From Acidimicrobiia bacterium (GTDB lineage: Bacteria > Actinomycetota > Acidimicrobiia > Acidimicrobiales > CAIXPF01), in assembly GCA_947476745.1 (NCBI GenBank), contig CANJRG010000001.1, positions 124,001-188,000 on the forward strand: a DNA stretch of 64,000 bases, given 5' to 3'. Below, in pieces: positions 52,866-60,955 of this stretch. Numbering within the stretch: the stretch's first letter is position 1; every line of letters starts with the position of its first letter. Below the pieces are notes generated by a model, which saw only the letters and a list, made by a program, of their open reading frames with translations, was not told where the DNA came from and did no database searches. The translations under genes were made by a program, and so were the position numbers.

Positions 52866-53858
52866 TCAGCTCTGGTTCTGACCGTCGAAGATCTCCGAAA
52901 CCGAGCTGTCCTCGAACACCGCCCGGATGGCGTCGGCGATGATGCCGGCCACCGAGAGCTGTTCGATCTTGTCGATCTGCTTGTCCGGGGTCAGCGGCAA
53001 CGTGTCGGTGACCACGACCTTCTCGATGACCGAGTTCTTCAGGCGTTCGATGGCCGGACCAGACAGCACCGCATGCGTCGCTGCGGCCAGAACCCGGGCG
53101 GCGCCGGCACGGGTCAACTGCTCGGCGGCGGCCACCATCGTCCCGGCCGTGTCGATCATGTCGTCGATCAGCACGCACGTCTTGCCCTCGACCTCGCCCA
53201 CCAGGGCGAGCGCCTCGACGGAGTTCTTCTCCTCCTTGCGGCGCTGCTTGTAGACGAAGGCCAGCCCAGCGTGCAGTGCGTTGGCGTAACGGGCCGCGAC
53301 CTTCACCCGGCCGGTGTCGGGCGACACGACGACCAGGTCCTCGCCGAACTGCTGGAGGTAGTCCACCAGGACCGGCATGGCGGTGAGGTGGTCGACCGGG
53401 CCGTTGAAGAAGCCTTGGATCTGTCCCGAGTGCAGGTCCACCGACAGCAACCGTTTGGCCCCGGCCGCCTCGAACAGGTTCGCCACCAACCGGGCCGTGA
53501 TCGGCTCGCGGCCCGAGGACTTCCGGTCCTGGCGGGCGTACCCGTAGAACGGCATCACCACGGTGATCCGCTTGGCCGAGGCGCGCTTGGCGGCATCGAC
53601 CATGATCAATTGCTCCATCAACGCGTCGTTGAGTGAGCCCGCGTCACTGTTGCAGTGGGTCTGGATGATGAACAGGTCACCACCGCGGATCGACTCCTCG
53701 AACCGGCAGTGGATCTCGCCGTTGGCGAAGTTTGCCGTGTTCGGGTCGAGCAACTCGACGCCGAGATGCCCGGCGATGCGCTCCGCGAGCGGGCGGTTGA
53801 ACCGCCCCGAGGCGAGCTGCAGTCGTTTGTTCGCCGGTAAGGTGGCCATTCGGCTCAT
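52866..53858 (-). CDS. prs: Ribose-phosphate pyrophosphokinase
   Basis: This 330-residue enzyme makes PRPP from ribose 5-phosphate and ATP, and PRPP feeds nadC in this window. Seen are NFANGEIHCRFEESIRGGDL, DAAKRASAKRITVVMPFYGY, ARQDRKSSGREPITARLVAN, the VVVSPDTGRVKVA loop and the PRPP-binding VLIDDMIDTAGTM. The ATG at 53858 has GGGAG upstream and is preferred over one five codons earlier. It lies between glmU and rplY, the mycobacterial order. Confidence 0.97.
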   Translation of the reverse strand: MSRMATLPANKRLQLASGRFNRPLAERIAGHLGVELLDPNTANFANGEIHCRFEESIRGGDLFIIQTHCNSDAGSLNDALMEQLIMVDAAKRASAKRITVVMPFYGYARQDRKSSGREPITARLVANLFEAAGAKRLLSVDLHSGQIQGFFNGPVDHLTAMPVLVDYLQQFGEDLVVVSPDTGRVKVAARYANALHAGLAFVYKQRRKEEKNSVEALALVGEVEGKTCVLIDDMIDTAGTMVAAAEQLTRAGAARVLAAATHAVLSGPAIERLKNSVIEKVVVTDTLPLTPDKQIDKIEQLSVAGIIADAIRAVFEDSSVSEIFDGQNQS

Positions 53859-53956
53859 GCCCGAGACTCCCATCTGCGTCCGTCCACGGCGACAGCTTGG
53901 CAGATGGCGACTCGCGGATCAGCAGCCGGAGGCGCGACCTGCCGCTGCGGCCCCTC

Positions 53957-55072
53957 TCAGTCGGCCAGCGCGACTGTCGTGAACGGGGCGATCCGCGCCG
54001 AGGCCTCCACCTGAGCGCCGGGCTCGAGGCTCACGAACGGGCCGACCTCGGCGCCCGCTCCGACCTCGGCATCGCGGCCGACCGTTTTCTCGACCCGGGC
54101 ACCGGCGCCGACTATGCAGTCCACCAGGCGCGTGTCCGGCCCGACCTCGGCACCCTCGCCGATCACCGTGCGGCCCTGCAGCAACGTGTTCGGGAAGAGG
54201 GTCACGTCGCGGCCCAACGCAACGGTGGCATCGATGTAGCAGGTCGCCGGGTCGAGCATGGTCACCCCCAACGCCAGCCAGCGATTGTTGATGCGACGAC
54301 GGAGCTCGGCCTCGACGAGTGCGAGATGCAGCCGGTCGTCGACCTCGGCCAGTTCGCTGAGGTCGGAAACCTCGACCGAACCCACCCGGTAGCCGGCCCG
54401 GTGCAGCACCTCGACCACATCGGGCAGGCGGTACTCGTGGTCGCCGTTGTCGGGGGTGAGGCGGCGCAAGGCGACACCGAGCACACCGCGCCGGAAGCAG
54501 TAGACCGACGCCGACACCTCCTCGGCGGCCTCGAACGCCTCCCCGTCGGGCCCACCCGCATCGACGTCGTCGGACGCCGGGACGATCCGGGCCACAGTGC
54601 CGTCCTTGGCGCGGACCACCCGGCCCCGCCCTCCACGCGCGCCCGAACGGGCCACCAGCACGGTGCACGCCGCATCCGCCTCCCGGTGCGCCCGCACCAA
54701 CGCCGCCACCGACGCCGGGGCCAGCAACGGCATGTCCGCGGGCAACACGATCACGTCGTCGTCGCCGAGGTCGTCGTCGCCTAGAGCGGCGAGGGCCACG
54801 GCGAGCGCGTCGCCCGTGCCGCGTGGGGCACCCTGCTCCACGAACTCGACCGGTAGGTGGGCGACGTCGTCCTGGACCCGCTTGGTGACCCGCTCCGCCG
54901 AGGATCCGACCACGACCACGGCGCGGCCCACGTCGGTGCCGGCGAGCGCATCGATTACGTAGAGCAACATCGGGCGGCCGCAGAGCAGGTGGAGGGGCTT
55001 GGGCCGTTCGGAGCGCATCCTCGCGCCCTGGCCGGCAGCGAGCACCACGGCCGACAACGAGCGCTGCATCAT
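53957..55072 (-). CDS. glmU: GlmU-like UDP-GlcNAc pyrophosphorylase lacking the acetyltransferase end
   Basis: The N-terminal uridylyltransferase domain is complete: VVLAAGQGARMRSERPKPLH, EQGAPRGTGDALAVAL, VIVLPADMPLL and the EYRLPDVVEVLHRAGY region. The C-terminal left-handed beta helix has only about five to six turns and stops after GPFVSLEPGAQVEASARIAP. Bifunctional GlmU (about 450-490 residues) continues with catalytic His and GAGT/NYDG segments; those are absent. Total length is 371 residues. The 98 bases to prs hold no remnant of the missing part. It should activate GlcNAc-1-P but not acetylate GlcN-1-P. The start could also be 55087. Confidence 0.88.
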   Translation of the reverse strand: MMQRSLSAVVLAAGQGARMRSERPKPLHLLCGRPMLLYVIDALAGTDVGRAVVVVGSSAERVTKRVQDDVAHLPVEFVEQGAPRGTGDALAVALAALGDDDLGDDDVIVLPADMPLLAPASVAALVRAHREADAACTVLVARSGARGGRGRVVRAKDGTVARIVPASDDVDAGGPDGEAFEAAEEVSASVYCFRRGVLGVALRRLTPDNGDHEYRLPDVVEVLHRAGYRVGSVEVSDLSELAEVDDRLHLALVEAELRRRINNRWLALGVTMLDPATCYIDATVALGRDVTLFPNTLLQGRTVIGEGAEVGPDTRLVDCIVGAGARVEKTVGRDAEVGAGAEVGPFVSLEPGAQVEASARIAPFTTVALAD

Positions 55073-55100
55073 GTCCGGGACCTGCATGGATGGCTCATAG

Positions 55101-55173
55101 CTGGCGGGGCAGGAATCGAACCTGCAACCTCCTGATCCAAAGTCAGGCGTTCTGCCAATTGAACTACCCGCCA
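55101..55173 (-). tRNA. tRNA-Gln(UUG)
   Basis: Read on the minus strand this folds with acceptor TGGCGGG/CCCGCCA (U1-A72 and discriminator G73, as usual for bacterial tRNA-Gln), an anticodon stem CCTGA/TCAGG closing CTTTGGA with anticodon UUG, and a T-loop GTTCGATTC. No CCA is encoded. The glmU start lies 28 nt downstream, so the two may share a transcript. Confidence 0.95.
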
Positions 55174-55346
55174 ACGGTTAGCAGGTGGCCCACGGTAGCG
55201 CCTCGACCGGCTCGACGGGCAGATCGACGGCCGCGCAACCGGTCGGGTCGCGGGCCCGCCGAGACGCCGTTCACCGACCGGTGGGCGCTCACCGGCGAAC
55301 CCGAGTTCGCAGTCGACCGGTGGGTGCCGCTACCGTGATAGCCCTC

Positions 55347-55448
55347 ATGGGATCGCTCATCAAGAAGCGCCGTAAGCGCATGCGCAAGAAGAAGCACAAG
55401 AAGATGCTGAAGCGGACTCGCTTCCAGCGTCGCGCCAAGGGCAAGTAA
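55347..55448 (+). CDS. Small ribosomal protein bS22 (AURKAIP1/COX24 domain)
   Basis: This is a 33-residue, extremely basic peptide beginning MGSLIKKRRKRM and ending RRAKGK. It closely resembles the actinobacterial bS22 peptide found near the 30S decoding region in mycobacterial ribosomes. Nearly every residue is Lys, Arg or a small hydrophobic. It is short enough to be missed by automatic callers. A TACCGT box 10 nt before the ATG could be its promoter, and no Shine-Dalgarno sequence is clear. Confidence 0.93.
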   Translation: MGSLIKKRRKRMRKKKHKKMLKRTRFQRRAKGK

Positions 55449-55510
55449 AACCGGTCGCACCCGCCGCCGGCGGACAGCGAGCCGGACGCGTCCGTGGGCG
55501 CCGACCGGTT
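55449..55510 (+). terminator. Possible terminator structure after bS22
   Basis: AACCGGTCG (55449-55457) and CGACCGGTT (55502-55510) pair perfectly over 9 bp. The 44-nt loop contains the smaller palindrome CGGACGCGTCCG. The rest of the 199-nt gap to ispE shows nothing else. Confidence 0.4.
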
Positions 55511-55647
55511 GTGCTGCTCCGAGTCCTGCGGCTCCGGCGGCCACGCGGAAGCCAGCGGTCTCCCAACACGTCGCCTTCGTGCCGTCACCCTCCATGGTCC
55601 GTGCCGAACGACCGCCGGGGTAGTCGATTCCCCGGCCGCTGTGGTGC

Positions 55648-56451
55648 TCAGGTCGATGCAGTCGGGATCACCAGGCGGCCGTCCCCGGGGAAGGCGCCCT
55701 CGACGAACCACGACGACCCGCTGCCCGCCAGCCGTGGCCGCAGGCCGGTTGCCGCCTGCAAGGCGTCACGCCACTCGGCCAGTCTCGGTTCGACGTCGAG
55801 TGCCGCCGCCTCGAGATCGTTGCCGTTGTCACCCCTCGGCCCACCGAGCCGATCCCAGGCTCGATACACCGCCACGGTCGAGCACCCGAACGGCGGGATC
55901 AGCAGGGTGTAGGTGCGCTCGACCGGCGGCAATGGCGTGACCTCCTCACCGATGCCGCCGACCCGGGCCCGGCCGTTGACCAGGCAGAACGCAACGTCGG
56001 CACCCAGGCCCGCAGCGCCGACGAGATCGTCGTAACCGGCCCAGCGCAGCACCGCAGCAGCGTCGGCCGAGCCCCCGCCCAGCCCGGCGCCGGCCGGGAT
56101 CCGCTTGATCAACTGCACCGCCGCCTGCCGGTCGACCAGTCGCAGGGCCTTGGCCACCAGGTTGTCGGCATCGGCCGCGATCGACAGCCCGCCCTGCCCG
56201 CTCGCCGGCGGCTCGAAGGACAACGTGATGCCCTCCCCCGGCCCCAGCACGACGGTGTCCGCCAGATCGAGGCTGACCATCTCGGCATCGATGAGGTGGT
56301 AGCCGTCGGGGCGCACGCCCACGATGCGCAGCGACACGGTCAACTTGGCGGGAGCCGAAAGCACGGTCGGACCAACCGCTGGGGACTCGCTCCCGACGAC
56401 GGGCTCGGCTCCGACGAGGTGCTCGGACGGACCGTTGCCGGGCTCGATCAT
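55648..56451 (-). CDS. ispE: 4-diphosphocytidyl-2-C-methyl-D-erythritol kinase
   Basis: This 267-residue GHMP kinase acts in the non-mevalonate isoprenoid pathway. It has the N-terminal APAKLTVSLRIVGVRPDGYH block with the substrate-binding Lys and His, the ATP loop RIPAGAGLGGGSADAAAVLR, the catalytic-Asp region GADVAFCLVNGRARV and the motif RLAGSGSSWF. The N terminus has about 30 extra residues. The ATG lacks a Shine-Dalgarno sequence and has a TAACCT box 9 nt upstream that overlaps the rsmA stop codon. Confidence 0.94.
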   Translation of the reverse strand: MIEPGNGPSEHLVGAEPVVGSESPAVGPTVLSAPAKLTVSLRIVGVRPDGYHLIDAEMVSLDLADTVVLGPGEGITLSFEPPASGQGGLSIAADADNLVAKALRLVDRQAAVQLIKRIPAGAGLGGGSADAAAVLRWAGYDDLVGAAGLGADVAFCLVNGRARVGGIGEEVTPLPPVERTYTLLIPPFGCSTVAVYRAWDRLGGPRGDNGNDLEAAALDVEPRLAEWRDALQAATGLRPRLAGSGSSWFVEGAFPGDGRLVIPTAST

Positions 56452-56460
56452 CGGGCGGGT

Positions 56461-56466
56461 AGGTTA
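56461..56466 (-). promoter_or_regulatory. Putative leaderless -10 box TAACCT for ispE, inside the rsmA stop region
   Basis: On the minus strand TAACCT ends 9 nt before the ispE ATG. Its first three bases are the rsmA TAA stop codon. Confidence 0.5.
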
Positions 56467-57303
56467 GCGGTTGACCGGGTCGAGCCCGTGCAGCGCCTCG
56501 GCGAGGGCCACCCACTGGGCCAGGGACAACTCCTCGGGGCGCGCCTCGGGCCGTACCCCGGCCACCGCCGCACGCTCCTCGAACCCGGTGTGGGACGCCA
56601 GGGACCGCCGCATCATCTTGCGACGCTGGCCGAAGGCCTGCTCGATGATCGCGAACACGTCCGGGTGCTCCAGCGCCGTCACCGGCAGGGCGTGGCGGGT
56701 CACCCGCAGCAGCACCGACTCCACCCGGGGGACGGGGACGAACACCGAGGCGGGCACCCGGCCCACGACGGTGGCGGCGGCCCACCAGGCCCGCTTCACG
56801 CTGGGGATCCCGTAGGTCTTGGACCCCGGTCCGGCGGCCAGGCGCTCACCCACCTCACGCTGCACCATCACCAGCATCGTCGCCACGGCCGGCACCTTCT
56901 CCAGCACGTCGAGGATCAGCGTGGTGGCGATGTTATAGGGCAGGTTGGCCACCATCGACCAGGTACTTCCCGGCGGCTGCAAGGCCGACACCCACGTCAG
57001 CTCGAGCGCGTCCGCCTCGAGCACGGTCACCGGCAGGCCCTCGACCACGGTGCGCAGGACCGGCACGACATACCGATCGGTCTCCACCGCAACGATCTGC
57101 GCGCCGGTCTCGGCCAGTGCCAGGGTGAGCGACCCGATGCCCGCCCCGATCTCCACCACCCGGTCACCCGGGGCCAAGCCGGCCAGCCGGGCGATACGAC
57201 GCACCGTGTTGGGATCGGCCACGTAGTTCTGGCCGAGCGCCCGGCTCAGGGTGATGCCGGCCCCGTCGAGCAACTCGACCAGCTGACGTCGGCTGTGGGT
57301 CAC
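56464..57303 (-). CDS. rsmA: 16S rRNA (A1518/A1519-N6) dimethyltransferase
   Basis: This 279-residue SAM enzyme dimethylates two adenines near the 3' end of 16S rRNA. Motifs are SRALGQNYVADPNTVRRIAR, motif I VVEIGAGIGSLTLALAETG, acidic AVETDRYVVPVLR, EADALEL and the catalytic VANLPYNIATTLIL (NLPY). The C-terminal helical domain has FGQRRKMMRRSL. The GTG start overlaps the tatD stop as GTGA. Mycobacteria have rpfB between tatD and rsmA; it is absent here. Confidence 0.96.
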   Translation of the reverse strand: MTHSRRQLVELLDGAGITLSRALGQNYVADPNTVRRIARLAGLAPGDRVVEIGAGIGSLTLALAETGAQIVAVETDRYVVPVLRTVVEGLPVTVLEADALELTWVSALQPPGSTWSMVANLPYNIATTLILDVLEKVPAVATMLVMVQREVGERLAAGPGSKTYGIPSVKRAWWAAATVVGRVPASVFVPVPRVESVLLRVTRHALPVTALEHPDVFAIIEQAFGQRRKMMRRSLASHTGFEERAAVAGVRPEARPEELSLAQWVALAEALHGLDPVNR

Positions 57304-58076
57304 TCCGGCAGCCCGTAGAAACGGTTCGTGGTCGCCCATGCGCTCGCCGAGAGGTTCTCGATCGCGATGCCTTTGAGCGCAGCCACCGCAGCTGCGGTGT
57401 GCACGACGTGGGCCGGCTCGTTGCGCTTGCCCCGGAACGGCACCGGGGCGAGGTACGGGGCGTCGGTCTCCAACAGCAACCGGTCCAGCGGGCAGGCGAC
57501 GGCCGCGGCCCGCACCGGGTCGGCGTTCTTGAACGTCACGATGCCCGAGAAGGACAGCACCGCGCCGATGTCGAGACAGCGGACGGCCTCGTCGGGCCCG
57601 CCGGTGAAGCAGTGGAACACCACCCGGTCGGGAACGCCGACCTCGGCCAGCACCGCGAACGTGTCGTTCCAGGCGTCGCGGGTGTGGATGACCAACGGGC
57701 GACCGAGCCGATTTGCGAGGGTCACCTGTGCGGCGAACACCTCCTGCTGGGTCGAGCGGGGCGAGTGGTCGTAGTAGTAGTCGAGGCCGCACTCACCCAC
57801 GGCCACGACCGTCTCGTCGGCCTGCAGGGCCTCGATCACCTCGAGACCGCCCTCGGCCGCGTCGTGCGGATGGATCCCGGCCGTCGCCCACACCACACCG
57901 GGGTGGGCACGGGCCACCTCGACCGCCTCACGCGAGCGGGCCGGATTGGTGCCGACCGTCAGCAGTCGGGTGACCCCGACCTGCGCGGCGGCGGCCATGA
58001 CCGGGCCGGCAGCGTCGCCGGGCTCGAGATGACAGTGATGGTCGAACCAGCGCAGCGCGACAGCTGACCCGTTCAC
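57300..58076 (-). CDS. tatD: TatD-family deoxyribonuclease
   Basis: This 258-residue metal-dependent hydrolase has the metal-binding WFDHHCHLEP start, TAGIHPHDA, the Glu ligand in AVGECGLDYYYDHSP, the His ligands in LVIHTRDAWNDT and VFHCFTGGPDEA, and the C-terminal LLLETDAPYLAPVPFRGKRN. TatD proteins are 3'-5' exonucleases or related nucleases. The GTG start overlaps metG as GTGA, and the stop overlaps rsmA. Confidence 0.95.
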   Translation of the reverse strand: MNGSAVALRWFDHHCHLEPGDAAGPVMAAAAQVGVTRLLTVGTNPARSREAVEVARAHPGVVWATAGIHPHDAAEGGLEVIEALQADETVVAVGECGLDYYYDHSPRSTQQEVFAAQVTLANRLGRPLVIHTRDAWNDTFAVLAEVGVPDRVVFHCFTGGPDEAVRCLDIGAVLSFSGIVTFKNADPVRAAAVACPLDRLLLETDAPYLAPVPFRGKRNEPAHVVHTAAAVAALKGIAIENLSASAWATTNRFYGLPE

Positions 58077-59578
58077 GCCTGGACCCTGGGGAAGAGCGCA
58101 TCGCCCTTCACCACGGGTAGGCCGCCGGGGTAGCCGCCCCATACCGCAGCCTCGGGCAGGCGCTGATCGGCGACCGTGCCGGACATGCCGATTCGCTCCC
58201 AGACCGCCTGGGCCGTCGAGGGGATGGCCGGCGAGGCCAGCACCGCGACGAGCCGCAACGCCTCGAGCGCATCGCCCATGACGGCGTCGAGGGCGGGACC
58301 CGGCTCGGCCTTCCACGGTTCGTTGGCCTCGAGGTGGGCGTTGGTCTCGCGCACGATGCGCCAGGTCGCCTCCAGCGCGACGTTCGGTTGTACGTCGGCC
58401 CACGCCCGGCTCGCCGTCTCGAACGCAGTCGCGGCCACCGCGGCCAGCGGCGAGGTGGCCGACGGGGCCGGCCCGACACCCCCGCATTTTTTGGCCACAA
58501 CAGTCGCCACCCGCGACAGCAGGTTGCCGAGATTGTTGGCCAGGTCGGTGTTGTACCGGACGACCATGCCCTCGTAGGAGAAGTCGCTGTCCGGCCCGAA
58601 GCTGGGATCGCGCAGGAAGTGATAGCGGTACCCGTCGACCCCGAAGGTCTCGACTAGATCGGCGGGGGCGATCTGGTTCAGTCGGGTCTTGGACATCTTC
58701 TCGCCACCGACCAGCAGCCAGCCGTGGACGTGCCAGCTGGCGGGTGGCTCGAGCCCGGCGGACAGCAGCATGGCCGGCCAGTACACGCAGTGGAAACGGA
58801 TGATGTCCTTGCCGATCAGGTGCCGGCAGGCCGACCACCAGGTGGCGAAACGCTCGTCGTCATTCGCGTAGCCGATGGCGGTGATGTAGTTGGTCAGCGC
58901 GTCGAACCACACGTAGGTGACGTGCGCGGGGTCCCACGGGAGCGGAACCCCCCAACTCAACGAGGTGCGCGAGATCGAGAAGTCCTGCAGGCCTTGCTTG
59001 ATGAACCCGAGTACCTCGTTGCGTCGGGTCTCCGGCGTGATGGCGTCAGGATGGGCCTCGTACCAGTCGAGCAGGCGCTGCTCGAAGCGCGACAGCTTGA
59101 AGAAGTAGTTCTCCTCGGTGACGGTGTCGACCGGCCGATCGTGGATCGGGCAGTTGCCGTCGATCAGCTCGGCGTCGGTGTAGTACGCCTCGCACGCCAC
59201 GCAGTACAGACCCTCGTAGACGCCCAGCTCGATGTCGCCGGCGTCGCGACAGGCATGCAGCAGCTTCTCGACGGCGGCGTAGTGCCGCGGCTCGGTGGTA
59301 CGGATGAAGTCGTCGTTGGAGATGTCGAGCAGTTTCCAGGCGTCCTTGAACCGCTCGACAGTGCGGTCCGCCCACTCGCGGGGCGTCACCCCGTTCTTCT
59401 CGGCTGCCTGCGCCACCTTCAGGCCGTGCTCGTCGGTGCCGGTGAGGAACCAGACGTCCTCGCCGTGCAGACGGTGCCAGCGCGCCAGCGCGTCGGCCGT
59501 CACCGTGGTGTAGGCGTGACCGATGTGCGGTGCGTCGTTGACGTAGTAGATGGGGGTGGTCACATAGAACCGATCCAC
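58073..59578 (-). CDS. metG: Methionyl-tRNA synthetase
   Basis: This 501-residue class I synthetase has a HIGH motif PHIGHAYTTVTADALARWH, the editing/specificity region WFLTGTDEHGLKVAQAAEKN, a connective peptide with Cys residues (YCVACEAYY, DGNCPIHDRP) that may bind zinc, and KMSKT in VGGEKMSKTRL. There is no C-terminal tRNA-binding domain, as in the shorter actinobacterial type. The GTG start has a TAGTGT box 6 nt upstream and no Shine-Dalgarno sequence, making metG the head of a metG-tatD-rsmA transcript. Confidence 0.97.
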   Translation of the reverse strand: MDRFYVTTPIYYVNDAPHIGHAYTTVTADALARWHRLHGEDVWFLTGTDEHGLKVAQAAEKNGVTPREWADRTVERFKDAWKLLDISNDDFIRTTEPRHYAAVEKLLHACRDAGDIELGVYEGLYCVACEAYYTDAELIDGNCPIHDRPVDTVTEENYFFKLSRFEQRLLDWYEAHPDAITPETRRNEVLGFIKQGLQDFSISRTSLSWGVPLPWDPAHVTYVWFDALTNYITAIGYANDDERFATWWSACRHLIGKDIIRFHCVYWPAMLLSAGLEPPASWHVHGWLLVGGEKMSKTRLNQIAPADLVETFGVDGYRYHFLRDPSFGPDSDFSYEGMVVRYNTDLANNLGNLLSRVATVVAKKCGGVGPAPSATSPLAAVAATAFETASRAWADVQPNVALEATWRIVRETNAHLEANEPWKAEPGPALDAVMGDALEALRLVAVLASPAIPSTAQAVWERIGMSGTVADQRLPEAAVWGGYPGGLPVVKGDALFPRVQA

Positions 59579-59584
59579 GCCCGA

Positions 59585-59590
59585 ACACTA
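59585..59590 (-). promoter_or_regulatory. Putative leaderless -10 box TAGTGT for metG
   Basis: On the minus strand TAGTGT ends 6 nt before the metG GTG, with no ribosome-binding site between. Confidence 0.6.
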
Positions 59591-59631
59591 GTGGTTGGGG
59601 TGCAGATCGCCCGTCACCGGCGAGGACGGCG

Positions 59632-60816
59632 TCAGTCGCCGACGGCACGCAGAGCCGGGGCGAGCTCACCGTCGCCGTCGAGCCCGGCCCGGCTGCGCAG
59701 GTCGTCGACCTTGTCCAGGCTGCGCTGCAGCTGACGCCGGCGAGGACCGGCGAGTTCTTCGTAGGCCTTGGAGGTGGTCTCGAGCTTCTTGCCCAACCCG
59801 TCGACCGCGTCGGAGAACTTCTCCCACTGCTGACTGAAGCCGGACAGGACCGTGAGGATCTCGTCGGAGGTGCGCTCGAGGGCCACGTACTCGACGGACT
59901 GGCGGATCACCGCCAATACCGCGAAGAGCGTGAACGGCGAGCACAACACCACCTTCTGGCGCAGTGCGTCGTCCACCAGCGCAGGGTCCTGCTCGTGCAC
60001 GAAGCTGTAGACGGCCTCGTTGGGGATGAAGGCCAGGACGTAGTCGAGGGTCTCGCCTCGCTCGATGTACCCGCGGCTGCCGAGCTCCTTGATGCGGGCC
60101 CTTACGTCGCGGCCGAACTGGGTGGCGTACGCCGCTCGCTCGCCGTCGACCGCGGTGTTCAGCATGCGCAGGTAGTTGTCGATCGGGAACTTCACGTCCA
60201 TGTGCAGCTTCCACCCGTTGGGAAGCATGAAGGTGAAATCGGGGATCGTGCCCGCCGAGATGGCGACCTGCTTGCGATAGTTGACGCCCTCGACCAGGCC
60301 CGCCAGCCGGAGGACATCCTCCGCCATACGCTCGCCCCACTGGCCTCGGGCCTTGGGGCTGGACAGCGCATCGCGCAAGGACTGGGCGCTGACCGCCAGC
60401 TCGGCGGACTGTCTGGCGTGTTCCGCCAGGCCGGAGACCAGCTGGCCGTGCTGCTCGGCCCGCTCCTTCTGGAGGTTGACGACGAGGTCGTTCACGCGAC
60501 GCAACTCCTCGGTCATGCCGGTGAGCTGACCGTCGATGGCGGAGTTGCGTAGATCGACGTGTTGGGTGCCGAGTTGCAGCTGGCTGCCGAGCTTGTCGGA
60601 CGCGACGGCCACGACGGCATCGACCGTAGCGGCCATCTGCCGTTCGCGATCGACCTGGGCGGATCGGACCGCCACCTCTGCGGCCTCACGCTGTAGCACC
60701 GCCAGCTCCTGTTGCCAGCGATGCATCCAACGCTGCAGGGCCAACACGCCGACAACGAGGCCGACTGCCGCCAGCAGCACCACGAACAGGACGACGAGCA
60801 GGAGGGTGAGCGTCAT
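59632..60816 (-). CDS. rmuC: DNA recombination protein RmuC homologue
   Basis: In this 394-residue protein an N-terminal membrane helix (about 3-27) precedes a long coiled coil (to about 170), then the RmuC nuclease-like domain: KARGQWGERMAEDVLRLAGL, GTIPDFTFMLPNGWKLHMDV and KFPIDNYLRML, FIPNEAVYSFV and VVLCSPFTLFAVLAVIRQS. RmuC limits DNA inversions at short repeats and has a PD-(D/E)XK-like fold; the DVKFP segment fits such a site. The ATG at 60816 places the helix at the N terminus, and GGAGG lies upstream. Confidence 0.92.
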   Translation of the reverse strand: MTLTLLLVVLFVVLLAAVGLVVGVLALQRWMHRWQQELAVLQREAAEVAVRSAQVDRERQMAATVDAVVAVASDKLGSQLQLGTQHVDLRNSAIDGQLTGMTEELRRVNDLVVNLQKERAEQHGQLVSGLAEHARQSAELAVSAQSLRDALSSPKARGQWGERMAEDVLRLAGLVEGVNYRKQVAISAGTIPDFTFMLPNGWKLHMDVKFPIDNYLRMLNTAVDGERAAYATQFGRDVRARIKELGSRGYIERGETLDYVLAFIPNEAVYSFVHEQDPALVDDALRQKVVLCSPFTLFAVLAVIRQSVEYVALERTSDEILTVLSGFSQQWEKFSDAVDGLGKKLETTSKAYEELAGPRRRQLQRSLDKVDDLRSRAGLDGDGELAPALRAVGD

Positions 60817-60955
60817 GGCGTCATCATCCGCACCGGGTGTGACAGTTTCGCCCGGACCACGCCCGGACCACGCCGACGCCACAGACCGGCACGACCCGCC
60901 CGGGCCACCGCCGTCGTCCCGGACCACCGCGGTGCCGCCGGCACCGCGACGACGG

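Noticed and set aside
53859-53956. Frameshifted acetyltransferase end of glmU
   Set aside because: All three downstream frames on the minus strand lack hexapeptide repeats or the NYDG and GAGT motifs before prs begins.
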